From NCBI GenBank assembly GCA_963169175.1, contig CAUJFK010000031.1, positions 1-15,955 of the forward strand: a stretch of DNA of 15,955 bases. The letters are read 5' to 3'. Origin of the DNA: Acidobacteriota bacterium. GTDB taxonomy: Bacteria; Acidobacteriota; Blastocatellia; Pyrinomonadales; Pyrinomonadaceae. Both the position numbers and the translations under genes were made by a program. Under the pieces are notes generated by a model. That model was given only the letters and a program-made list of their open reading frames with translations. It was not told where the DNA came from and made no database searches. Every line of letters begins with the position of its first letter. Position 1 is the stretch's first letter. Below, in pieces: positions 6,549-13,766 of this stretch.

Positions 6549-8102
6549 ATGGCCCTTAGCCGTAAGAAGAAAATAATAATCGGCTCATCTGTTGGGGTGC
6601 TTTTGCTGATTATCGTGATCGCCAGCATTTTTGCCACGCGCACTGACGTCCCCGAGGTGACGGTGGTCAAGGTCGAGACGCGCCCTGAATTGCGGTCGAC
6701 CGTTACATCGTCCGGCGAGGTGCGTCCGATCCAGTTTATGAACCTCACGAGTGAGGTCCAGGGAAAGATCGAAGAGATCACGGTCAAAGAGGGCGACAAG
6801 GTCAAGAAAGGCGATGTGCTTGTCAGGCTCGACCCGGATCAGCTTGAATCGAGCACGGACGCACAGTTTGCCGCGTATCAGTCGGCGCAGGATGATGTGC
6901 GATCCTCGCAGACCCAGGTTTCCGCCGCCCAGAACAATCTGGCACAGGCACAGCAGTCGTTGAATCAGGCCGAGGTTGCCGTTGATTCGGCACGGCAAAA
7001 TGTGATCACGTCAGAAACCGAGGTCAACCGGGCACAGGTCGATCTGACCGCCGCCCAGCGCGAAATGAAGCGGAGCGAGCGGCTGGTGGAAAGCGGCGTT
7101 GTTTCGCGTCAGGAACTTGATACAAATCGTGACAAGTACGAGACGGCGCGGGTCGCCCTTGCGACGGCGAAAGCTCGGCTTGAAGCACAAAAGATAGCTG
7201 TCAGAGATGCTCAATCGCGGCTTGCCTCGCAGCAGGTTTCGGTCAAGGACGCTCGCCGTGCCGTAAATACGGCCGAGATAAACGTGAATTCGAGCCAGTC
7301 GCGTGTGGACCAGCAGGCGGCGGTGCTTCGTGGATCTCGAAACCAGCGGAATAAGTCAGTCGTGGTCGCCCCGATCAACGGTGTCATCGCCGAGATACCT
7401 TCAAAGGTTGGTACCTTCGCCGTTGCGGGACTTTCGACAACCGCCCTGCTGACCATTGCGGATATGTCGCAGGTCAATGTTGAGGTCAAGGTTGACGAGA
7501 CCGAGATCGACAAGGTTGCCGTCGGGCAAAAGGTCAAGATAAAGGTCGATGCATTCGGCGATACCGAACTCGATGGCGAGGTGCTGCAGAAAACGCCGCT
7601 TGCGGTCGGCAAATCGGCAACGTCCGGCGGCCTTTCGACCAACATCAACGTCCAGGAAGCAAAGGAGTTTCGCGTTGTTATTCGGCTGGTAAACCTTACG
7701 GAGGAGCTACAGTCTTCGCTCCGTCCGGGCATGAGCGCAACAGCGACAATTACGACAAAGACCGTCGAAAATGTACTGGCCGTACCGCTGCAGGCAGTCG
7801 TCGAAAAGAAACCGGATGAATCACGCGGCGGCGGAGCCAATACGATGAGCCCGCCGAACGCGCCTGAGCCGGCCGATAAGCCGAAACCGGTAAAAGGCGT
7901 TTTCATCCTCGACGGAAATAAAGCCAAGTTCGTACCTGTCGAAACTGGTATCACCGGCGAATCAGACATTCAGATAACCTCCGGGCTTTCGCCGGGGCAG
8001 GAAGTGATCACGGGGCCGAGCCGCGTGCTCAACACCCTCAAGGACGACACCGTTGTAAAACGGCAGGAGAAGAAGGAAGGCGGCGGCCCGCCAAAGAGCT
8101 AA
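6549..8102 (+). CDS. MacA/HlyD-family periplasmic adaptor subunit of an export system
   Basis: This 517-residue adaptor would bridge an inner-membrane transporter and an outer-membrane channel. A membrane anchor occupies residues 9-29 after a basic start (SRKKK). The first half of the lipoyl-like domain (EVQGKIEEITVKEGDKVKKG, 69-88) leads to a long alpha-helical hairpin (about 95-270) rich in Ala, Gln, Arg and Val heptads. The second lipoyl half (VVVAPINGVIAEIPSKVGTF) follows at 271-290, then beta-barrel (about 308-400) and membrane-proximal domains. A Pro/Gly-rich insert (422-448) interrupts the latter. The helical hairpin is longer than in typical MacA. GAGG at 6533-6536 is a rather distant ribosome site. 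The ABC ATPase gene starts 14 bp downstream, so the pair is one operon, but no permease gene follows it here. Confidence 0.93.
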   Translation: MALSRKKKIIIGSSVGVLLLIIVIASIFATRTDVPEVTVVKVETRPELRSTVTSSGEVRPIQFMNLTSEVQGKIEEITVKEGDKVKKGDVLVRLDPDQLESSTDAQFAAYQSAQDDVRSSQTQVSAAQNNLAQAQQSLNQAEVAVDSARQNVITSETEVNRAQVDLTAAQREMKRSERLVESGVVSRQELDTNRDKYETARVALATAKARLEAQKIAVRDAQSRLASQQVSVKDARRAVNTAEINVNSSQSRVDQQAAVLRGSRNQRNKSVVVAPINGVIAEIPSKVGTFAVAGLSTTALLTIADMSQVNVEVKVDETEIDKVAVGQKVKIKVDAFGDTELDGEVLQKTPLAVGKSATSGGLSTNINVQEAKEFRVVIRLVNLTEELQSSLRPGMSATATITTKTVENVLAVPLQAVVEKKPDESRGGGANTMSPPNAPEPADKPKPVKGVFILDGNKAKFVPVETGITGESDIQITSGLSPGQEVITGPSRVLNTLKDDTVVKRQEKKEGGGPPKS

Positions 8103-8116
8103 GTTGCGGGTGGAAG

Positions 8117-8869
8117 ATGTACAAATTCATGGACGACGAGAACGGAGAACGGCAGACGGCGCCTGCAAACGTGGCCCAGACGGAGCAGGGCTTGATCCTG
8201 ATGAAGAACATCTGGAAGACATACCAGATGGGCATCGAGGAGTTGCATGCGCTGCGAGACGTTTCGTTCAGCGTTAATAAGGGCGAATACCTTGCGATCA
8301 TCGGCCCGTCCGGGTCAGGTAAATCGACGTTGATGAACTTGATCGGATGTCTTGATTCACCGACTAAGGGCGATTATTGGATCAACGGAAACCTTGTTTC
8401 GACGATGACCGATGATGAGCTTGCTCGCATCCGGAACAAGGAGATCGGCTTTGTTTTCCAGACTTTTAATCTTTTGGCCCGGGCAACGGCACTTCATAAT
8501 GTGGAGCTGCCGCTGATATATGCCGGAATGGGCTCCGGGGAAAGGTACGAAAAGGCACAGGCCGCGCTTGCTTCGGTAGAGCTTGGCGATCGCGTTGGGC
8601 ATAAGCCGAATGAGCTATCTGGCGGCCAGCGGCAGCGTGTTGCTATCGCACGGGCATTGGTAAATCATCCTTCGATCCTGCTGGCGGATGAACCGACCGG
8701 AGCCCTTGATTCAAAGACCAGTGTCGAGATCATGGCCCTCTTCGAAAAGCTCCACGCCGAAGGCAACACCATCATCATCGTTACGCACGAACACGAGGTC
8801 GCCGAACGCGCCCATAGGGTCATTACCATCCGTGACGGACGCATCGAGAAAGACGAAAAGATAAAGTAG
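8117..8869 (+). CDS. MacB/LolD-type ABC transporter ATP-binding protein
   Basis: This 250-residue ATPase would power a MacB/FtsX-type (type VII) permease. Its motifs are complete: Walker A GPSGSGKST (63-71), Q-loop at Q115 (FVFQTFNLL), ABC signature LSGGQRQRVAIARA (167-180), Walker B ILLADEPTGALD (187-198) and H-loop H224 (VTHEHEVA). The FNLL and EPTGALDS wording is typical of the MacB/LolD/FtsE branch rather than solute importers. About 25 residues precede the usual domain start; M29 could be an alternative start. It follows the adaptor by 14 bp. A perfect 13-bp hairpin with a T-tract ends the operon right after it. Related permeases are encoded at 14649-15955 on the other strand. Whether they work together cannot be told from sequence. 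Confidence 0.93.
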   Translation: MYKFMDDENGERQTAPANVAQTEQGLILMKNIWKTYQMGIEELHALRDVSFSVNKGEYLAIIGPSGSGKSTLMNLIGCLDSPTKGDYWINGNLVSTMTDDELARIRNKEIGFVFQTFNLLARATALHNVELPLIYAGMGSGERYEKAQAALASVELGDRVGHKPNELSGGQRQRVAIARALVNHPSILLADEPTGALDSKTSVEIMALFEKLHAEGNTIIIVTHEHEVAERAHRVITIRDGRIEKDEKIK

Positions 8870-8889
8870 ATTTATTTAACGCAAGTTTA

Positions 8890-8945
8890 CGGCCTTTCTG
8901 ACCGTCGGTCCGATGAGATCGATAGTCAGAAAGGCCGAAGTTTTT
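8890..8945 (+). terminator. Intrinsic terminator of the adaptor/ATPase operon
   Basis: The arms CGGCCTTTCTGAC (8890-8902) and GTCAGAAAGGCCG (8925-8937) are perfectly complementary over 13 bp around a 22-nt loop. The stem is followed by AAG and then TTTTT (8941-8945). It lies 20 bp after the ATPase stop codon. The long loop is a little unusual, but the stem and T-run make termination the simplest reading. Confidence 0.75.
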
Positions 8946-8951
8946 CGAGAT

Positions 8952-8997
8952 GCACAGTTCCAGCCGGGCGGAATTTTTGATACGGCTTGTACTGTGC
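8952..8997. other. Second stable hairpin downstream of the ATPase operon
   Basis: GCACAGT (8952-8958) pairs with ACTGTGC (8991-8997). After a 3-nt internal mismatch, AGCCG (8962-8966) pairs with CGGCT (8983-8987), giving 12 bp in total. The loop is T-rich. No T-tract follows on either strand, so it is not clearly a terminator. It lies only 14 bp after the preceding hairpin. Confidence 0.45.
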
Positions 8998-9031
8998 GAG
9001 CCTTAATAGTTGTGGGTCGCACGTTTTGAGC

Positions 9032-9059
9032 AAAAAAAAGGACGACTTTCGCCGTCCTT
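9032..9059 (-). terminator. Intrinsic terminator on the minus strand
   Basis: On the minus strand AAGGACG (9059-9053) and CGTCCTT (9044-9038) enclose an 8-nt loop. The stem runs directly into eight T (9039-9032). It lies about 450 bp beyond the S41 peptidase gene, which already has its own terminator at 9441-9484, so it probably serves a separate minus-strand transcript. Confidence 0.65.
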
Positions 9060-9180
9060 CCCCGCCTTCCGAGCGTCCCCTTTGTCGTTTGAAACCTTCA
9101 AATCGACCATTGGCGATGTAAATCGCCCTGATTCGGTATGGCGGATAGTCTGTTGAAATAAACATTCCCCCGCCGGTTCC
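9032..9180 (-). ncRNA. Possible structured small RNA on the minus strand (unassigned)
   Basis: Reading the minus strand from about 9180 down to 9032 gives four possible elements in order. GGCGG pairs with CCGCC at long range (about 9174 with 9141). A perfect 6-bp hairpin, GGCGAT/ATCGCC, has a 4-nt loop (9127-9112). A 10-bp hairpin with one bulge (GTCG, TTTGAA, a 3-nt loop, TTCAAA, CGAC) lies at 9107-9084. A terminator with eight U residues follows (9059-9032). GGGACG near 9076 could compete with the terminator stem for CGTCC, an attenuator-like arrangement. No convincing promoter was found and the family is not recognised. An ORF of 79 codons overlaps (9165-8926) but runs through the terminator and looks non-coding. 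The 5' end is a guess. Confidence 0.3.
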
Positions 9181-9320
9181 AGTTTTTTTCCGTGATCGCC
9201 AAGCAAGATTGCGTCACACGCTTAACGCGTCGTGGGCAAGCGAAACGTATCAAGCTTTTTCAAGCGTGGCCGCGGGCGTAGCGTTCTGATCTTGTGGTGC
9301 AGGTTTATTCTACTCCGCAT

Positions 9321-9394
9321 TTCTTGGCGAGCTTTGCGTGAAGTAAAACCAAGTTTCACGCAAGGCGGCAAAGGCCGCAAAGAAACGCCAGGAA
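9321..9394. repeat. Degenerate GCAAAG-type inverted repeat element
   Basis: The left arm TTCTTGGCGAGC followed by TTTGCGTGAA (9321-9342) matches, with an internal deletion, the reverse complement of the right arm (9355-9394). The right arm runs TTCACGCAAGG, GGCAAAG, CCGCAAAG and then AAACGCCAGGAA. GCAAG/GCAAAG units occur at steps of 8 and 9 nt, as in the other repeat elements of this window but with a different core word. The flanks GTGGTGC (9294-9300) and GCACCAC (9412-9418) are also inverted. It lies in the 638-bp gap between the ATPase and the S41 peptidase. Confidence 0.55.
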
Positions 9395-9440
9395 GACAAA
9401 TTGAGTCGAGGAGCACCACTTCCACGTCCGGAACCGGAAA

Positions 9441-9484
9441 AGGGTGTCAAAGATCGGAGTTTGCCGATCTTCAGACACCCTTTT
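9441..9484 (-). terminator. Terminator of the S41 peptidase gene, probably bidirectional
   Basis: AGGGTGTC plus AGATCGG (9441-9457) pairs with CCGATCT plus GACACCCT (9464-9481) around a 6-nt loop, with a small internal mismatch. On the minus strand the stem is followed by TTTT (the AAAA at 9438-9441); on the plus strand by TTTT at 9481-9484. It begins about 25 bp beyond the stop codon of the peptidase gene. Confidence 0.7.
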
Positions 9485-9507
9485 AGCACTATGAAAACGC
9501 GAGATGG

Positions 9508-11229
9508 CTATTTATTCGTGTCAGGACGCATCCGCGCCGCGGTGGATCGGGCCTTTGCTCCTTCGAGCGCAAGCTGCTTCGCCTGGGGAACAAGTTCGAT
9601 CGCCTTTCGCAGCTGATTATCGTATTCGTTCGAGACCTGAAGCGAGGTTTCCGTGCCATAGGCCGCCGAAACAAGCTCTGACCGCAATATCCGCTCGACA
9701 AACTCACGTTCCTTATCGACCTGCGCCGGCGTGTATTTATACTTTTCGACCGCGAAAGTCTTGAACTTCTGAAAGAGCTGTTCGGTCATCGGGAAATCCT
9801 TGGCACTAATATCGTGATCGAAAACAATAGGTTTATCGACCTTGTACGTTTCAAATCCCTTGACCCGTCCATAAGCGAGATCCAAAGCGAACGCAAAAAT
9901 AGGATTGTTCAGTTTCTGCTGAAAGCGAAATCGCTCGGTCGTTATCGTATCCGGTTTGATATGGACGTCCGGCGAGATGCCGCCGCCGCTGTAAACCGGC
10001 CGTCCGGCGTCCGTCTTAGATTCGGGGCCTTTTGGCGTGCCCTCATCCGCGGCGTCGTCCGAACCGATGCCGCCGTTGGTGTAATAATCGTAGAGGTTTC
10101 CGTTCGAATAATCCCGCTGGATCAGCCTCCCCGCGGGTGTTTCATACTTTGCGATCGTCAGCAGGAGCATCGATCCATAATCAAGGACGAACGGATTTTG
10201 GACCAACCCCTTGCCGAACGTTGTTTCGCCGACGATCAGGGCCCGGTCATGGTCCTGCAGGGCGCCGGCCAGGATCTCCGTCGCCGAGGCCGAATTGCGA
10301 TTGACCAGAACTACGACCGGAAGCGTTTCAGGTGCCGGATTATCCGCCCTGTACGGGACCGTCACACCGTCGAGACGGCCGCTTTGAGTAAAGACCGTCT
10401 GGCCCGCCGAAAGGAATGTGTTTGCAACCCGATAGGCCTGTCCGACGAGGCCGCCGCCGTTGTTCTTTAGGTCAAGGACAAGCTGCTTCATCCCATTTAG
10501 CTTCAAACGCCGCATTGCCTCAACAAATTCGGCATATGTCGTTTGATTGAAGCCGCCGCTCATCGCGATATAGCCCACACCGGGTCTGATCATATAGGCC
10601 TCGGAGATGGACGGCTGCGGCACCGAATCACGAATGATCTCGACGGGTTCACGTTTGCCGGTCCCGTTGCGTTCGACAACCAGGTTCGCCTTTGTCCCAC
10701 GCGGCCCGCGCAAAAGATCTCTGACCTGAGAGTACGGCTTCCCGAGGACCGAAACGCCGTTTACCTCAACTATCTTGTCACCGAACCGCAACCCAGCCCG
10801 ATTTGCGGGAGCGTTGTCGAATGTCGCTCGAATGTACGTCGCAATCACCTTTCCGCTCGGATCGCTCAGATCGCCGATGGTCGCACCGATACCGTAATAT
10901 CTGGAGCTCTGATCGGTCTTGAACTGTTCGAACTCCTTTGCATCAAAGTAATTCGAGTGCGGATCAAGCGTGTGCAGCATTCCATCGATCGACGACTTGA
11001 ATATCTCGTTGTAATCGAGCTTTTTGCCGACGACGTGATTCGCCTCGATCACGGAAAGTGCCTCGGCCACATCATGCTCGATGTTCTCGGCCGTTACCGC
11101 CTTTCCGGTCTTTGATGAACTAACGGACGAGCCCGGAAGGTTCTTTGAAATTCCCTGGCCTTGTCCAAGTACGGATGTTGAAATGAAGAGTGCAAAAACA
11201 ACAAAAAGTAAGGCTGAATGATTTCTCAC
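9508..11229 (-). CDS. Secreted S41-family C-terminal processing peptidase (CtpA/Prc-like)
   Basis: This 573-residue serine protease should trim or degrade proteins in the cell envelope. A signal peptide covers about residues 1-25 (LLFVVFALFISTSVLG). An N-terminal helical region with LHTLDPHSNYF precedes a PDZ domain at about 112-195 (RAGLRFGDKIVEVNG). The S41 catalytic core runs to about residue 440: LVLDLKNNGGG, then VNRNSASATEI with nucleophile Ser315, and GETTFGKG with Lys340. The 25-residue Ser-Lys gap is the same as in E. coli Prc, so the dyad is intact. The YSGGGISPDV turn closes the core, and a helical tail of about 130 residues follows. GTG at 11229 is chosen because AGGGAGA lies 10 nt upstream and the protein then starts at the signal peptide. 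A TTG at 11262 would add 11 residues. It is divergent from the peptide-transport genes. Confidence 0.93.
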   Translation of the reverse strand: MRNHSALLFVVFALFISTSVLGQGQGISKNLPGSSVSSSKTGKAVTAENIEHDVAEALSVIEANHVVGKKLDYNEIFKSSIDGMLHTLDPHSNYFDAKEFEQFKTDQSSRYYGIGATIGDLSDPSGKVIATYIRATFDNAPANRAGLRFGDKIVEVNGVSVLGKPYSQVRDLLRGPRGTKANLVVERNGTGKREPVEIIRDSVPQPSISEAYMIRPGVGYIAMSGGFNQTTYAEFVEAMRRLKLNGMKQLVLDLKNNGGGLVGQAYRVANTFLSAGQTVFTQSGRLDGVTVPYRADNPAPETLPVVVLVNRNSASATEILAGALQDHDRALIVGETTFGKGLVQNPFVLDYGSMLLLTIAKYETPAGRLIQRDYSNGNLYDYYTNGGIGSDDAADEGTPKGPESKTDAGRPVYSGGGISPDVHIKPDTITTERFRFQQKLNNPIFAFALDLAYGRVKGFETYKVDKPIVFDHDISAKDFPMTEQLFQKFKTFAVEKYKYTPAQVDKEREFVERILRSELVSAAYGTETSLQVSNEYDNQLRKAIELVPQAKQLALEGAKARSTAARMRPDTNK

Positions 11230-11369
11230 TACGTAAGATCTCCCTGAATCAAACTGCGGCAAAGGTCAAAATCGTCAAAAAATGATAACATTCCTTTGAG
11301 GAAATTGCGACGGAATTAGTTGCTTCCGCAATCGGCGGACATTGGGTTATACGGCCGCCGGGTCAAACT

Positions 11370-11401
11370 TGTTCACGGCGGACGGTAACTGTCTGTGAAC
11401 A
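11370..11401. promoter_or_regulatory. Interrupted palindrome upstream of the peptide-transport ATPase gene; possible operator
   Basis: TGTTCAC (11370-11376) and GTGAACA (11395-11401) are perfectly inverted. GAC (11381-11383) and GTC (11391-11393) are inverted inside them. The site lies 33 bp before the ATG at 11435, in the 205-bp region between two divergent genes. It could be an operator or an RNA hairpin in the leader. No convincing -35/-10 pair was found around it. Confidence 0.35.
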
Positions 11402-11434
11402 TTCTGCGTATTCCTGCATCTGCCTGTCGTGCCA

Positions 11435-12466
11435 ATGGGTCATCTGCTCGAAATCTCCGGTCTAAAAACGACTTTTGCGACGCGCGCCGGCCTGGTAAAG
11501 GCGGTTGACGACGTTAGTTTCAGCATTGGTGAAGGTGAATTCCTCGGGCTCGTAGGCGAATCGGGCTGCGGAAAATCGATCACGGCGCTGTCGATCATGC
11601 GGCTTATATACCCGCCTGGCAAGATCAGCGGAGGATCGATACGGTTTAAGGGTGAGGAGTTGACCACCGCGGCCGAAGACCGGATGCGGGCGATCCGCGG
11701 CAATGACATCGCGATGATCTTTCAGGACCCGATGACCTCGCTGAATCCGGTCTTTACTGTGGGTGAACAGATCGCCGAGGCACTTCGGCTTCATCGGAAA
11801 CTTGATAAAAAGGCGGCCTGGGCCGCAACTGTAGAGGCAATGGAGGAAGTTGCGATCCCGGGTGCCGAACGGCGCGCCCGCGATTATCCGCACCAGCTTT
11901 CCGGCGGAATGCGGCAGCGCGTGATGATCGCAATGGCACTGGCTTGCGACCCTGAACTGCTGATAGCCGATGAGCCGACAACGGCTCTGGATGTTACGAT
12001 ACAGGCCCAGATCCTTGAACTGCTGGACGAGCTTCGCCGGACGCGGAATTTGGCCGTGCTGTTGATAACGCATGATCTCGGCGTTGTAGCCGAAACGGCA
12101 GACCGGGTATGTGTGATGTACACGGGCAAGATCGTCGAACAGTCGGGCGTCGAGACGATGTTTGACGATCCGAAACACCCGTACACACGCGGGCTGCTTG
12201 CCTCTGTTCTCAAATTGTCGCAGTCGGACGCGGAAAAGGGCCAGAGGCTCCAGACGATCGAAGGTACGGTTCCAAGCCCGACCGATCTGCCGCCCGGGTG
12301 CCATTTCGAACCGCGATGCATTTATCGAATGCCGGAATGTTCGCAGCACCCGATCGAACTGTACGATGTTGGCGGCATCGCTGAGGTCCGGTGCCTTTTG
12401 TTCGATAAAGAGTCGAGCCCGCAGCCGGTCCATGCATCTATCTTAGATGCCGAGGCCCGCACGTGA
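11435..12466 (+). CDS. Oligopeptide/dipeptide ABC transporter ATP-binding protein (OppD/DppD type)
   Basis: This 343-residue ATPase is one of the two that drive Opp/Dpp-type peptide importers (nickel importers are close relatives). It has Walker A GESGCGKS (41-48), the Q-loop MIFQDPMTSLNP, the signature LSGGMRQRVMIAMAL (155-169), Walker B LLIADEPTTALD and the H-loop ITHDLGVV. The C-terminal oligopeptide-binding extension has HPYTRGLLASV and four cysteines (289, 295, 302, 320) in the spacing usual for this family. These cysteines are proposed to hold an iron-sulfur cluster in some homologues. The ATG at 11435 gives MGHLLEISGLK; the GTG two codons earlier (11429) is possible. Its partner ATPase follows after 168 bp, but no permease or binding-protein gene is in the window. 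DppD-like is a class-level call, not a substrate assignment. Confidence 0.93.
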   Translation: MGHLLEISGLKTTFATRAGLVKAVDDVSFSIGEGEFLGLVGESGCGKSITALSIMRLIYPPGKISGGSIRFKGEELTTAAEDRMRAIRGNDIAMIFQDPMTSLNPVFTVGEQIAEALRLHRKLDKKAAWAATVEAMEEVAIPGAERRARDYPHQLSGGMRQRVMIAMALACDPELLIADEPTTALDVTIQAQILELLDELRRTRNLAVLLITHDLGVVAETADRVCVMYTGKIVEQSGVETMFDDPKHPYTRGLLASVLKLSQSDAEKGQRLQTIEGTVPSPTDLPPGCHFEPRCIYRMPECSQHPIELYDVGGIAEVRCLLFDKESSPQPVHASILDAEART

Positions 12467-12480
12467 GCAGGTGCTCTAGT

Positions 12481-12580
12481 CATTTTCGTGTCTTCTTTTT
12501 CGTGGGTTTCGTGGTAGTGGGAGGAAATCCCGACCACAAAATCCACGAAATGAAGACACGAAAAATGCACGAAAAGAAGG
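12481..12580. repeat. CACGAAA-type palindromic repeat between the two peptide-transport ATPase genes
   Basis: The left arm (12481-12515) starts CATTTTCGTGTCTTC and continues TTTTTCGTGGGTTTCGTGGT. The right arm (12533-12567) is nearly its exact complement. An inner GGGA/TCCC stem (12520-12530) closes the hairpin, making this the best-preserved element in the window. Right-arm units CACAAAA, CACGAAA, CACGAAA and CACGAAA step by 9, 13 and 11 nt. The last, CACGAAAAGAAGG (to 12580), lies outside the main hairpin and matches the end of the element at 705-810. It occupies most of the 168-bp gap, inside what would otherwise be one operon. Confidence 0.8.
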
Positions 12581-12634
12581 TTAAATACAAGTAAGACCAA
12601 TTGTTTCCGGCTCTGACAGCTTTCATTTTTTCTA

Positions 12635-13612
12635 ATGGCATTTGCGCAACCAACCTTTTCACCGGAAGCACTAGTCCAGGTCCGCGATCTGGTGAAATAC
12701 TTTCCTATCGAGAACAGCGATGACGTCGTCCGCGCGGTTGACGGGGTTTCTTTTTCGATCTTGCAGGGTGAAACACTTGGCCTTGTCGGTGAATCAGGCT
12801 GCGGAAAATCAACGGTCGGCCGCTGTGTGCTTAGGCTGCACGAACCGACAAGCGGAGAGGTATGGTTCGAAGGCAAAGAAATAACGAACCTGCCGGCGCG
12901 GGAAATGCAGGCCCTGCGCCGCCAGATGCAGATCATCTTTCAAGACCCGTACGCCAGCCTCAATCCGCGCCACAGCATTTTGTCGATCGTTTCGGAGCCG
13001 CTGAAGATACATGCCATCGGCACAAAACAGGAAAGCACCGAACGGGTCGCCGACCTGCTCGCAAAAGTGGGGCTTGACCCGCGATATATGCACCGCTATC
13101 CGCACGAATTTTCCGGCGGTCAGCGGCAGCGGATCGGCATCGCTCGTGCATTGGCTCTCAATCCGAAGCTGATCATATGCGACGAACCGGTCTCTGCCCT
13201 TGATGTGTCCGTGCAGGCGCAGGTCGTTAATCTGCTGCAGGACCTGCAGGCAGAGTTTGGTTTGACCTATCTGTTCATATCGCACGGCCTGGCGATTGTG
13301 GAGCATATCTCGACGCGAGTTGCGGTGATGTATCTCGGCAAGATCGTCGAAATAGCTGATGCCCGCGACCTGTACAAAGAGCCGCTCCACCCGTATACAC
13401 AGGCCCTGCTTTCGGCCATTCCGGTGCCCGACCCAAAACGAAAGCGTGAGCGGACGGTACTGACCGGTGATGTCCCAACCCCTATCGACCCGCCGTCAGG
13501 ATGCAGGTTCCGGACACGCTGTCCGATCGCTATTGAAGAGTGTTCGAAAGTCGTGCCCGAACTCCGCGAACTTAGGTCCGGGCATTTTGCTGCCTGCATT
13601 CGGGCAGAATAG
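12635..13612 (+). CDS. Oligopeptide/dipeptide ABC transporter ATP-binding protein (OppF/DppF type)
   Basis: This 325-residue ATPase is the usual partner of the OppD/DppD-type protein encoded just before it. It carries Walker A GESGCGKST (52-60), the Q-loop IIFQDPYASLNPR, the signature FSGGQRQRIGIARAL (159-173), Walker B LIICDEPVSALD and the C-terminal LHPYTQALLSAIP segment. Cysteines 290, 296, 303 and 321 have the same spacing as in its partner. The FSGGQ signature and the YASLNPR wording mark the F-type subunit. The H-loop reads ISHGLAIV, with Gly in place of the common Asp after His217. The catalytic His is kept, so activity is expected. The ATG at 12635 has no clear Shine-Dalgarno site; the preceding DNA is T-rich. 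It is probably co-transcribed with the OppD-type gene through the intervening repeat. Confidence 0.93.
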   Translation: MAFAQPTFSPEALVQVRDLVKYFPIENSDDVVRAVDGVSFSILQGETLGLVGESGCGKSTVGRCVLRLHEPTSGEVWFEGKEITNLPAREMQALRRQMQIIFQDPYASLNPRHSILSIVSEPLKIHAIGTKQESTERVADLLAKVGLDPRYMHRYPHEFSGGQRQRIGIARALALNPKLIICDEPVSALDVSVQAQVVNLLQDLQAEFGLTYLFISHGLAIVEHISTRVAVMYLGKIVEIADARDLYKEPLHPYTQALLSAIPVPDPKRKRERTVLTGDVPTPIDPPSGCRFRTRCPIAIEECSKVVPELRELRSGHFAACIRAE

Positions 13613-13766
13613 TTTGCCGGCTACTGACTGCCTCTGAATCGTGCACGTTATTATCTTGAAACGAAATCGGTTATTATTCGTACAAAAGTCGGAAATAATC
13701 CAATAGAAGTTGTTGTCGTAACCCATGGTTCCGGCCCATTGCCGGTGCCCACAGGAGGAATGAACA

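Noticed and set aside
8926..9165. Minus-strand frame of 79 codons with a GGGGGA just before its ATG
   Set aside because: It runs through a U-tract terminator and two stable hairpins and has no recognisable protein features. A structured RNA or non-coding gap is a better reading.
9232..9486. Plus-strand frame of 84 codons in the gap before the peptidase
   Set aside because: It crosses the degenerate repeat and most of the 9441-9484 terminator, its product is Arg/Ser rich, and no ribosome site precedes it.
11462..12433. Open frame of 323 codons on the minus strand
   Set aside because: It is fully antisense to the OppD-type gene, whose plus-strand product has every ABC motif intact. The antisense product resembles nothing and is Arg/His rich.
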